Assembly (NCBI GenBank): GCA_900544305.1
Contig: UQUV01000004.1
Coordinates: 1-64,000, forward strand
Source of the DNA: an uncultured Porphyromonadaceae bacterium
GTDB taxonomy: Bacteria; Bacteroidota; Bacteroidia; Bacteroidales; Muribaculaceae
Direction of reading: 5' to 3'
DNA: 64,000 bases
Every line of letters begins with the position of its first letter. Within the stretch, counting starts at the first letter, position 1. The notes under the pieces were generated by a model, which had not been told where the DNA came from, did not search any database, and saw only the letters and a program-made list of their open reading frames with translations. This document shows positions 33,775 to 40,900 of the stretch, piece by piece. A program made the translations under genes and the position numbers.

Positions 33775-35298
33775 ATGCACGAAAAAATCATAATTCTCGA
33801 CTTCGGCTCGCAGACAACCCAGCTAATCGGTCGTCGTGTGCGTGAACTGAACGTGTATTGTGAAATCGTACCGTACAACAAAATGCCGAAGGACGATCCT
33901 TCGGTCATCGGTGTGATTCTTTCCGGTAGCCCGTTCTCGGTTTACGACGAAAAGGCGTTCAAAATCGACTTGAGTGAAATCCGTGGCAAGTATCCTATTC
34001 TCGGTATCTGCTATGGCGCGCAGTTCATGTCGTATGTCAACGGCGGTAAAGTGGAACCGGCTGGCACACGCGAATATGGCCGTGCCCATCTTGCAACAAT
34101 GGATAAGGAAAACCCGCTGTTGAAAGGCTTGACCGACAATACGCAGGTGTGGATGAGCCACGGTGATACGATTACGGCTATTCCTGAAAACTTCAAGATT
34201 ATTGCTTCTACCGACAAAGTGGCGGTTGCCGCTTATCAGGCTGAAGGCGAAAAACTGTGGGGCGTGCAGTTCCATCCGGAAGTTTATCACTCTGTGGAAG
34301 GCACAAAACTGCTCGAAAACTTCGTAGTAGGTATCTGTGGTGCCAAGCAGGATTGGAGCGCAGCTTCGTTTATCGAAACGACGGTTGCTGAACTCAAAGC
34401 TCAGTTGGGCAACGACAAGGTGGTGCTCGGCTTGAGCGGTGGTGTCGACTCTTCGGTTGCCGCAGTGCTTCTGAACCGTGCCATCGGCAAGAACCTTACC
34501 TGTATCTTCGTTGACCACGGTATGCTCCGCAAGAACGAGTTCAAGAATGTGCTTCACGACTACGAATGCCTTGGCTTGAACGTAATCGGTGTTGACGCTT
34601 CAGCCAAATTCTTCAGCGAATTGGCCGGCGTGACAGAACCGGAACGCAAGCGTAAAATCATCGGTAAAGGATTTATCGACGTGTTCGACGAGGAAGCTCA
34701 CAAGATTCAGGACGTGAAATGGCTTGCACAGGGAACTATCTATCCTGACTGCATCGAGTCACTGTCAATCACGGGTACTGTAATCAAGAGCCACCACAAC
34801 GTAGGCGGTCTTCCGGAAAAAATGAACCTCAAACTTTGCGAACCTCTTCGCCTGCTCTTCAAGGACGAAGTGCGCCGCGTAGGTCGTGAATTAGGTATGC
34901 CGGAACACCTCATTACCCGTCATCCGTTCCCGGGTCCGGGTTTGGCTGTTCGTATTCTTGGCGACATCACTCCGGAAAAGGTGGAAATCCTTCAGAATGC
35001 CGACGATATCTTCATTCAGGGACTTCGCGATTGGGGCTTGTACGACCAGGTATGGCAGGCAGGCGTTATCCTGTTGCCGGTACAGAGCGTAGGCGTGATG
35101 GGCGACGAACGTACATATGAACGTGCCGTTGCTCTCCGTGCAGTAACCAGCACCGATGCCATGACAGCCGACTGGGCACACCTTCCTTACGAATTCCTTG
35201 CAAAAGTGTCGAACGACATCATCAACAAGGTGAAAGGCGTGAACCGCGTTTGCTACGACATTTCCTCAAAACCACCGGCAACGATCGAGTGGGAGTAA
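33775..35298 (+). CDS. guaA: GMP synthase (glutamine-hydrolysing)
   Basis: This 507-residue enzyme aminates XMP to GMP with ATP and glutamine. The class I amidotransferase domain (residues 1-195) has the nucleophile C79 in GICYGAQ and the His-Glu of VQFHPEVYHS. The ATP-pyrophosphatase domain has the PP-loop LSGGVDSS (about residue 222). The C-terminal dimerisation domain ends in PPATIEWE. The gene's 3' end is a known insertion hotspot for genomic islands in other bacteria; here an AT-rich segment follows, with an imperfect copy of the gene's last bases at 36269-36285. Confidence 0.97.
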   Translation: MHEKIIILDFGSQTTQLIGRRVRELNVYCEIVPYNKMPKDDPSVIGVILSGSPFSVYDEKAFKIDLSEIRGKYPILGICYGAQFMSYVNGGKVEPAGTREYGRAHLATMDKENPLLKGLTDNTQVWMSHGDTITAIPENFKIIASTDKVAVAAYQAEGEKLWGVQFHPEVYHSVEGTKLLENFVVGICGAKQDWSAASFIETTVAELKAQLGNDKVVLGLSGGVDSSVAAVLLNRAIGKNLTCIFVDHGMLRKNEFKNVLHDYECLGLNVIGVDASAKFFSELAGVTEPERKRKIIGKGFIDVFDEEAHKIQDVKWLAQGTIYPDCIESLSITGTVIKSHHNVGGLPEKMNLKLCEPLRLLFKDEVRRVGRELGMPEHLITRHPFPGPGLAVRILGDITPEKVEILQNADDIFIQGLRDWGLYDQVWQAGVILLPVQSVGVMGDERTYERAVALRAVTSTDAMTADWAHLPYEFLAKVSNDIINKVKGVNRVCYDISSKPPATIEWE

Positions 35299-35300
35299 GG
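35284..35300 (+). repeat. Candidate left attachment site in the guaA 3' end
   Basis: atcgagtgggagtaagg spans the last guaA codons and stop. It matches atcgaatgggaataggg at 36269-36285 at 14 of 17 positions. Confidence 0.4.
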
Positions 35301-35315
35301 AAAAAGCCCAATTTT

Positions 35316-35368
35316 AGCATATACAAAAAGCCTCAACTCTCAAAAGTTGGGGCTTTTTAGTATATGCT
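35316..35368 (+). terminator. Intrinsic terminator after guaA
   Basis: A 23-bp nearly perfect stem (agcatatacaaaaagcct... with ...ggctttttagtatatgct, one G-T pair and one bulge) has a short loop; the inner part carries the T-run. Confidence 0.82.
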
Positions 35369-35479
35369 TAGTTGTGATAAATGTAATAATTAGTTCTATA
35401 ATAGGCAAGTTAATCTAAATGTTGTTCTGTTTTTATCATTGTAAATAAAAATCGTTGATGAAAAAATATAAACTTTTAG

Positions 35480-35487
35480 TATATTTG
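35480..35487 (+). promoter_or_regulatory. -7 promoter box (TATATTTG) for the 35502 gene
   Basis: Perfect TAnnTTTG match with TTG 22 bases upstream (35455-35457). The ATG at 35502 is only 14 bases beyond the box, so the leader is very short. The 35369-35479 interval shows nothing else. Confidence 0.5.
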
Positions 35488-35501
35488 CTTAAAAATACGA
35501 T

Positions 35502-35822
35502 ATGATTTTTGAAATAGATAGTATAATACCTTTTTCTAAGAAGCATAAAGGAGAAACTATTAGAGAGATTATTAGGTATGATTCTGGTTACCTAAAAGAT
35601 TTGATGATTAAAGACGATAGAATCGTTTTTTCAGACATGTGTTTTAATGAAATAAAACGATTAACTAAAAATCATTTTGATAATTGGGAAACATCTCCCA
35701 ATGGTGAAATCCCAATTTTTAAAAGGTTGAAAACATATAGACAACCATATTTATATGATTTTAATGATAATAAACTGGAAATTTTAAATAAACAAAGACT
35801 ATTGAGTTATGGAAAGATGTGA
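35502..35822 (+). CDS. Hypothetical AT-rich gene, first of an orphan pair
   Basis: The 106-residue product is rich in Lys, Asn, Ile and Asp, with no signal peptide or membrane helix and no recognisable domain. Base composition is strikingly AT-rich compared with guaA and the genes after 36397, a sign of recent transfer. It overlaps the next gene by 14 bases and has its own promoter. It could be a small immunity or cargo protein; nothing in the sequence proves this. Confidence 0.6.
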   Translation: MIFEIDSIIPFSKKHKGETIREIIRYDSGYLKDLMIKDDRIVFSDMCFNEIKRLTKNHFDNWETSPNGEIPIFKRLKTYRQPYLYDFNDNKLEILNKQRLLSYGKM

Positions 35823-36174
35823 TTGGTTCTATATATTTGAAATTAAAGAAGTTGAGGATATTAATTGGGGAGAATTAATTTTAGTTGAAGCAACACCAAT
35901 AAATTTTGAGAAAAGAATAGATGGTAGATATGTCAAGTCTATAAGTGAATCAAAAAAAGATAGATACTATTTTTTCTTTCCTAAAGAAAAAAAACTTATT
36001 GATAATATGCTCAATATAGCGAAATATGAAAATGGTGAATGGGACGTTAATTTTGAAGAATTTAATTGTAAAATTATTGAATTGGATAACTTTAAAACAT
36101 CTGCATTTTATCATAAATCGATAAAAAATAAAAAAAGTATATGGCAGTCAATAAAATCTTTCATAGGAAAATAA
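35809..36174 (+). CDS. Hypothetical AT-rich gene, second of an orphan pair
   Basis: The 121-residue product starts inside the end of the 35502 gene (14-base overlap in another frame), suggesting coupled translation. It is Lys/Glu/Asn/Phe-rich, without signal or membrane segments, and I recognise no family. Codon use is as AT-biased as its partner. It ends shortly before the large inverted repeat at 36188-36278. Confidence 0.6.
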   Translation: MERCDWFYIFEIKEVEDINWGELILVEATPINFEKRIDGRYVKSISESKKDRYYFFFPKEKKLIDNMLNIAKYENGEWDVNFEEFNCKIIELDNFKTSAFYHKSIKNKKSIWQSIKSFIGK

Positions 36175-36187
36175 TATTGACATAAGC

Positions 36188-36278
36188 CCCATTCGATAAG
36201 CGTTCAATGATGAGTTAAAGTTTTTGTAATAAACTTAATATATCATTGAACGCTCGAGCTGTGCGATAATCGAATGGG
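36188..36278. repeat. Large imperfect palindrome at the right edge of the guaA insertion
   Basis: The outer arms are cccattcgat (36188-36197) and atcgaatggg (36269-36278). The middle arms are agcgttcaatgat (36199-36211) and atcattgaacgct (36242-36254), perfect over 13 bp. A partial ttaagttt/aaacttaa pairing lies inside. A 14-base unpaired segment (36255-36268) interrupts only the right side. Confidence 0.6.
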
Positions 36279-36285
36279 AATAGGG
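36269..36285 (+). repeat. Candidate right attachment site (copy of the guaA 3' end)
   Basis: atcgaatgggaatagg resembles the guaA terminal bases at 35284-35300 (14 of 17 identical) and is followed 20 bases later by a terminator that may be guaA's original one. Confidence 0.4.
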
Positions 36286-36305
36286 ATTAATGTAATGATT
36301 CTAAG

Positions 36306-36336
36306 AACTGCCGTGCTTGGGTGCGGCAGTTTTTTT
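36306..36336 (+). terminator. Intrinsic terminator downstream of the insertion
   Basis: aactgccg (36306-36313) pairs with cggcagtt (36324-36331) over a 10-base loop, followed by T residues. Confidence 0.75.
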
Positions 36337-36369
36337 ATTGTCGATGGTGTGGGAGTCGAAAGTTTTTTG

Positions 36370-36377
36370 TAAGTTTG
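36370..36377 (+). promoter_or_regulatory. -7 promoter box (TAAGTTTG) for the maturase gene
   Basis: Perfect TAnnTTTG match 19 bases upstream of the ATG at 36397. No clear -33 element. Confidence 0.5.
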
Positions 36378-36396
36378 GGTCTCTATAAAACGTACA

Positions 36397-37647
36397 ATGA
36401 AGGATACAAAATTTTATACTTTTGAGGACGGGCTGAAGGAGCAGGGGCCTGTGGCTTTTTCTACGATGCTGAAGCCTGCGGGGTCGGCCTGCAATTTGGA
36501 CTGTCAGTATTGCTATTATCTTGACAAGGCGGTGCAGTATGGCGGCAAGCAGGCTCGCATGAGTGAGTCGCTGCTGGAGGAATATGTGCGCCAGTATATC
36601 GAGGCCAACGCTGTCGACACGGTGACATTCTGCTGGCACGGTGGCGAACCGACGCTGCTGGGTGTGGACTACTACCGTAAGGCCATCGAGTTTCAGAAAA
36701 AATATGCGAAAGGAAAGCGGATTGAAAATACGCTCCAAACCAACGGTACGCGCATCAACGAGGAATGGTGCTCGTTTTTCCGTAAGAACAAGTTCCTTGT
36801 CGGAATCTCGCTCGACGGACCGAAGGATGTGCACGATGCGTTCCGTATCGACAAGGGCGGACGTCCGACGTGGGACCGCGTGATGCGCAGTGTGAAGATG
36901 ATGCGCGACAGCGGTGTGGAATTCAATACGCTGAGCACCGTGAACCGGCTCTGTGAGGGTCGCGGTGCGGAAATCTATGAGTTTTTCAAGTCCGTTGGCA
37001 GCCACTACATGCAGTTCCTGCCCGTAGTGGAACACGTTGTCGATAAAGAGGGTTTCCATCGTCCGCTGATTGTGTCGCCCGAGTATGAAGGTGCTCGTCT
37101 GGCCGAATGGTCGGTGAGCGCGAAGGGCTACGGCGAGTTCCTAGTCGATATTTTCCGGAAATGGGTAGTGGCTGATGTGGGCAATTATTTTGTGCAGATG
37201 TTCGATGCCACGTTGGCGCAGTATGTAGGTGTCCGTCCGGGTGTCTGCTCAATGTTGGAAACTTGTGGCGATGCACTTGTGGTGGAGCATAACGGCGATG
37301 TATATAATTGCGATCACTTTGTCTATCCGGAATACAAGCTCGGAAATATTCAGGAGCAGTCGCTGGCGGAAATCTACAACAGCCCGAAGCGATTCCAGTT
37401 CGGCGTGAACAAGCGTTACAATCTGCCGCCAGAGTGCATGCGCTGTCAGTATTATTTCGCATGCCGCGGCGAATGTCCGAAACACCGTTTTGACAAGTAT
37501 CCCGACGGCAGTGCCAAAAATTCGCTCTGCGAAGGACTGAAACTGTATTTTGAATTTACGAAACCCTATATGGAAGTGATGCGCGATTTGCTTCTCCGTC
37601 AGCTTTCACCGGCGATGGTGATGGAATGGGCGAAGGCGCGAATGTAG
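36397..37647 (+). CDS. Anaerobic sulfatase-maturating radical SAM enzyme (anSME)
   Basis: This 416-residue radical SAM protein carries CNLDCQYC (C32, C36, C39) for the SAM-binding iron-sulfur cluster. A C-terminal SPASM region with further Cys residues (the CSMLETCG segment, CDHFV, and CMRCQYYFACRGEC) would bind two auxiliary clusters. It converts an active-site Cys or Ser of sulfatases to formylglycine in the cytosol before export, and is required for mucin and glycosaminoglycan sulfate use in Bacteroides. No sulfatase gene is in this window, so it acts in trans. The ATG at 36397 gives the usual family length. Confidence 0.95.
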   Translation: MKDTKFYTFEDGLKEQGPVAFSTMLKPAGSACNLDCQYCYYLDKAVQYGGKQARMSESLLEEYVRQYIEANAVDTVTFCWHGGEPTLLGVDYYRKAIEFQKKYAKGKRIENTLQTNGTRINEEWCSFFRKNKFLVGISLDGPKDVHDAFRIDKGGRPTWDRVMRSVKMMRDSGVEFNTLSTVNRLCEGRGAEIYEFFKSVGSHYMQFLPVVEHVVDKEGFHRPLIVSPEYEGARLAEWSVSAKGYGEFLVDIFRKWVVADVGNYFVQMFDATLAQYVGVRPGVCSMLETCGDALVVEHNGDVYNCDHFVYPEYKLGNIQEQSLAEIYNSPKRFQFGVNKRYNLPPECMRCQYYFACRGECPKHRFDKYPDGSAKNSLCEGLKLYFEFTKPYMEVMRDLLLRQLSPAMVMEWAKARM

Positions 37648-37655
37648 GCGCACGG

Positions 37656-37687
37656 CTTGTTTAAGCCTCGACAATTCATTAATTTTG
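37656..37687 (+). promoter_or_regulatory. Promoter for the ABC ATPase gene (CTTG - 20 bases - TAATTTTG)
   Basis: A perfect -7 box (37680-37687) is spaced 20 bases from CTTG (37656-37659). The ATG at 37697 lies only 9 bases after the box, implying an mRNA with almost no leader. Confidence 0.6.
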
Positions 37688-37696
37688 CAGTCGGTT

Positions 37697-39130
37697 ATGG
37701 AATGTTTACTGGAGGCAGTCAGCGAAACGCTGCAATATATCGGCGTGAGTGTGCGGAATCCTTACGGGCTTCGCATTGACCGTGGCCGCACTTATGCCGT
37801 TGTCGGCGAGAACGGGTGTGGCAAGACGGTGCTTGCCAATATTCTTGCCCGCGGCTGGAACATCGGCCGCAACCGCATTCTTGGCGACAAGCAGTCGCTG
37901 CGGATAAAAGTGGTGGAGTTTTCCGATGTGCATTCCCTTTCCGGCAGCCGCGATTCCTACTATCAGCAACGGTTTGAAGCGACGATGAACGACGAAGTCC
38001 CCACCGTGGACCAACTGGTTGAGGGACGAATTCCCGACGAACTCTGGAACGACCTTTGCAATCGGCTTTCGTTGCGCGAAATCCGCAGAAAGCGCATCAA
38101 TTATCTGTCGAGCGGAGAATTGCGGAAATTCCTTGTTGTGAACATGATGGCCGACCGGCCGGATTTGCTGATTCTCGACAATCCCTACATCGGACTCGAT
38201 GCTCCGTCGCGAGCTGTGCTCGACTCTCTGTTGGGTGCTTTGGCGAAGGAAGGCATGGCCGTGATGCTGCTTTTGTGCAATCCGAAAGACATTCCCGCGT
38301 TTACTGACTATGTAGTTCCGATGCGGAAACTGGAACTGATGTCGGTGCAGGATGTGGCAGTTCTCGGTGTGGAGGAAGTTCGGCGTCAGGCGGAAGAATT
38401 GTTTCCGCAGAGAAGGGTGGGCGATTTGCCTGTCACTGCCGACAAGAAAGAGTTTGAAACGGCATTTGACCTACGCGACTGCACAGTTCGCTATGGGTCG
38501 ACAGTCATTCTCCGGCATGTGGACTGGAAGGTGGCAAAAAGCGAATGTTGGGCTTTGCTCGGGCCGAACGGTTCGGGAAAGAGTACGTTGTTGAGTATGG
38601 TGTGCGCCGACAACCCCCAGTCGTACAGCAACGATATCCGTATCTTCGACCGCAAGCGTGGAACAGGGGAGAGCATTTGGGACATCAAACGGCATATCGG
38701 CTATATTTCTCCGGAGATGCATCTGTATTTCCGTGAGGCTTCCGACACGCTTTCCGTAGTCGCATCCGGTTTGCACGACTATGCCGGCCTTTATCGCAAG
38801 CCCGGTGCAGAAGACTGCGAACGTGCCCGCAGATGGATGGAGGCTTTCGGCATTGCCGAACTTGCCGACCGTCGTTTTCCGGCACTGTCGTCGGGCGAAC
38901 AGCGGCTTGTTCTGCTCGTTCGCACGTTGATTAAGTCGCCGTCGCTGCTGATTCTTGATGAGCCGCTCCACGGTCTTGACATGTCGCGCAAGTTGCAGGT
39001 GCAGGAAGCCATTGAAAGAATGGTGGAAGAAAGCGGTGCCACTCTTGTTTATGTGACCCACTACATGGAGGAAATTCCCCGCTGTGTCAGTCACATCAAG
39101 CGTTTGGAAAAAATTTACAACGATAACTAA
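37697..39130 (+). CDS. Soluble tandem ABC ATPase (ModF/PhrA-like)
   Basis: The ATG at 37697 is preferred to the TTG at 37685 because it lies downstream of the promoter and leaves a normal 36 residues before the first Walker A. This 477-residue protein has two ABC domains and no membrane region. Domain 1 has Walker A GENGCGKT (residue 37), signature LSSGE and a Walker B reading LILDNP, where Asn replaces the catalytic Glu. Domain 2 has GPNGSGKS, LSSGEQR and intact LILDEP. The family (E. coli ModF, once called PhrA) has no settled function. rpiB starts 14 bases downstream. Confidence 0.88.
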   Translation: MECLLEAVSETLQYIGVSVRNPYGLRIDRGRTYAVVGENGCGKTVLANILARGWNIGRNRILGDKQSLRIKVVEFSDVHSLSGSRDSYYQQRFEATMNDEVPTVDQLVEGRIPDELWNDLCNRLSLREIRRKRINYLSSGELRKFLVVNMMADRPDLLILDNPYIGLDAPSRAVLDSLLGALAKEGMAVMLLLCNPKDIPAFTDYVVPMRKLELMSVQDVAVLGVEEVRRQAEELFPQRRVGDLPVTADKKEFETAFDLRDCTVRYGSTVILRHVDWKVAKSECWALLGPNGSGKSTLLSMVCADNPQSYSNDIRIFDRKRGTGESIWDIKRHIGYISPEMHLYFREASDTLSVVASGLHDYAGLYRKPGAEDCERARRWMEAFGIAELADRRFPALSSGEQRLVLLVRTLIKSPSLLILDEPLHGLDMSRKLQVQEAIERMVEESGATLVYVTHYMEEIPRCVSHIKRLEKIYNDN

Positions 39131-39144
39131 ATTCTATATAGATT

Positions 39145-39600
39145 ATGACTATTTTGAAACCGAACTGTCCGGTAGCGCTTTGCAGCGACCATGCCGGATT
39201 TGAAACCAAGCAGGCTGTAATCGAGTATTTGAAATCGGAAGGTATTCCTTATAAGGATTTCGGAACCTATTCGACAGAGAGCTGCGACTATCCTGATTTT
39301 GCACATGCCTGTGCTGAAGCCGTAGAAAGCGGAGAATGCTATCCGGGTATTGCCGTTTGCGGTAGCGGTGAAGGCATCAGCATGACTCTCAACAAGCATC
39401 AGGGAATCCGTGCCGCTCTTTGCTGGATGCCGGAAATCGCATCGCTTGCCCGTCAGCACAACGATGCCAATGTGCTTTCCATGCCGGGACGTTTTGTCAG
39501 CAACGAGGAAGCCATTGAAATGGTGAAGACTTTCTTCTCAACTGCCTACGAAGGCGGTCGTCACCAACGCCGTATCGACAAAATTCCGGTACAGAAGTAA
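39145..39600 (+). CDS. rpiB: Ribose 5-phosphate isomerase B
   Basis: This 151-residue enzyme interconverts ribose 5-phosphate and ribulose 5-phosphate in the non-oxidative pentose phosphate pathway. The N-terminal SDHAGFETKQ motif (about residues 13-22), the active-site Cys in VCGSGEG (about 71-77) and the NDANVLSMPGR segment are characteristic of RpiB rather than RpiA. It is cytosolic, 14 bases after the ABC ATPase, and probably shares its promoter. A long perfect terminator follows. Confidence 0.96.
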   Translation: MTILKPNCPVALCSDHAGFETKQAVIEYLKSEGIPYKDFGTYSTESCDYPDFAHACAEAVESGECYPGIAVCGSGEGISMTLNKHQGIRAALCWMPEIASLARQHNDANVLSMPGRFVSNEEAIEMVKTFFSTAYEGGRHQRRIDKIPVQK

Positions 39601-39615
39601 TTCTGCAGTCGAGAT

Positions 39616-39661
39616 GATACAAAAAAAGAGGATGCCGATTGGCATCCTCTTTTTTTGTATC
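39616..39661. terminator. Bidirectional intrinsic terminator, 21-bp perfect stem
   Basis: gatac-a7-gaggatgcc (39616-39636) and its exact complement (39641-39661) enclose a 4-base loop. A- and T-runs on either side serve rpiB and the convergent Skp gene. Confidence 0.92.
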
Positions 39662-39679
39662 TATTGGATTTTAGAATTC

Positions 39680-40216
39680 TTATTTTGCTGGAGCAGCAGC
39701 TGCGGCCGGAGCATCTTTCAATTCCAATTTTTCTTTCACCATCTTAGTTACATCAACAGCGTCAGCTCCTTGATAAACTACACCCGGGATAGAAAGGTCG
39801 AAGATGAATGTGAAACCGTTTTCGCTACCTACAGCCTTGATAGCTGTCTGAATCTTTTCCTGAATCGGAGCGAGCAAAGTCTGTTGCTGACGTTGCAAAT
39901 CCTGACCTGCTACTTCCTGGAAGTTCTGGATTTTAGTGTTGAGCTCCTGCAATTCCTGTTCGCGACGTTGCTTGATAGAAGCAGGGGTGTCAGCAGCCAA
40001 AGCCTGGTATTCACCGAATTTTTTGTTGAACTCATCCTGCAAAGCCTTGTATTCTGTTTCATACTTCTTAGAAACTTCTACAAGTGTGTTTTCTGCAGTT
40101 GTCTTTTCCGGCATAAGGTTGAAAATTTCCTGAGAGTTGATATAGCCGAATTTTGATTGTGCGAAAAGGCACATAGGTGCAGCCAATACTACTGCCAATA
40201 ACAATTTTTTTAACAT
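39680..40216 (-). CDS. skp: OmpH/Skp-family periplasmic chaperone, copy 2
   Basis: This 178-residue protein has a signal peptide (about 1-19). It has the Skp fold: an N-terminal strand with KFGYINSQEIFN, two long basic/acidic helices forming the tentacles (about 35-125), and a C-terminal strand region. The tail is Ala/Pro-rich. Skp trimers carry unfolded outer-membrane proteins across the periplasm to BamA. It is the second of two tandem Skp genes, 89 bases after the first, and has its own -7 box at 40293-40300. Confidence 0.93.
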   Translation of the reverse strand: MLKKLLLAVVLAAPMCLFAQSKFGYINSQEIFNLMPEKTTAENTLVEVSKKYETEYKALQDEFNKKFGEYQALAADTPASIKQRREQELQELNTKIQNFQEVAGQDLQRQQQTLLAPIQEKIQTAIKAVGSENGFTFIFDLSIPGVVYQGADAVDVTKMVKEKLELKDAPAAAAAPAK

Positions 40217-40292
40217 ATCGAATTTAGTTTATTTGTTTTTTCTGTATTCTGTAAATATTTGAGTTACTGTCTGGAATTCAAATATACGATTG

Positions 40293-40300
40293 CAAAGTTA
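40293..40300 (-). promoter_or_regulatory. -7 promoter box (TAACTTTG) for the second Skp gene
   Basis: Perfect minus-strand TAnnTTTG match 77 bases upstream of the ATG at 40216. It lies just past the stop of the first Skp gene and suggests extra, independent expression of copy 2. Confidence 0.5.
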
Positions 40301-40305
40301 GTCAA

Positions 40306-40821
40306 TTATTTTGAATAACCTAATTTCTCGAGCACATCGTTGCTTACATCGATTTTCGGCGATGCGAAAATGATGCCTGCCGATGACGCACGGTCGAAAA
40401 TTACTTGAAATCCTTTTTCTTCCGACACTTTTTTTACTGCTTCATAGATGTCGTTCTGTATCGGTTCGAGCAGTGACTGGCGTTTTTTGTAAAGCTCGCC
40501 TTCCGGTCCGAAATATTTGGCCTGAAGTTCGGCTGCTTCCTTTTCCTTAGCCACGATTTCCTCTTCCTTTTTCTTCTTCTGTTCGTCGGTCAGGAACACC
40601 ATGTCGCTCTGATAGTTCTTGTAGAGCGTTTCGGCTTCTTTGGCTTTTGTTTCCACTTCTTTCTGCCAACGTTGTGACACCTGGTTCAGCTGTTCGTTGG
40701 CCATTTCATACTGCGGAATATTTTTCAGCACATATTCCATATCGACGAGGGCATATTTCTGTGCATATCCGCTCAGGGCGAACAATGCTGCAAATGCCGA
40801 CAAAATAAATAATCTTCTCAT
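40306..40821 (-). CDS. skp: OmpH/Skp-family periplasmic chaperone, copy 1
   Basis: This 171-residue protein has a signal peptide (about 1-20) and the same Skp architecture as the neighbouring copy: N-terminal KYALVDMEYVLKNIPQY, then long charged helices (about 40-130) and a C-terminal strand reading FQVIFDRASSAGIIFASP. Tandem Skp paralogues beside bamA are common in Bacteroidales. The gene follows bamA by 79 bases on the same strand and likely shares its transcript. Confidence 0.93.
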   Translation of the reverse strand: MRRLFILSAFAALFALSGYAQKYALVDMEYVLKNIPQYEMANEQLNQVSQRWQKEVETKAKEAETLYKNYQSDMVFLTDEQKKKKEEEIVAKEKEAAELQAKYFGPEGELYKKRQSLLEPIQNDIYEAVKKVSEEKGFQVIFDRASSAGIIFASPKIDVSNDVLEKLGYSK

Positions 40822-40900
40822 AGTTTTTTCAATTTGTATCTGATGTTAAGACAATTGAAACCGTCGTTGGTTTATTGTCGTAAGGTTAATTTGCCCTTTT

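Noticed and set aside
36188..36278. Palindrome considered as an integron attC site or insertion-sequence end
   Set aside because: It lacks the attC core motifs and no transposase or integrase gene is adjacent; it is kept as an unclassified repeat.
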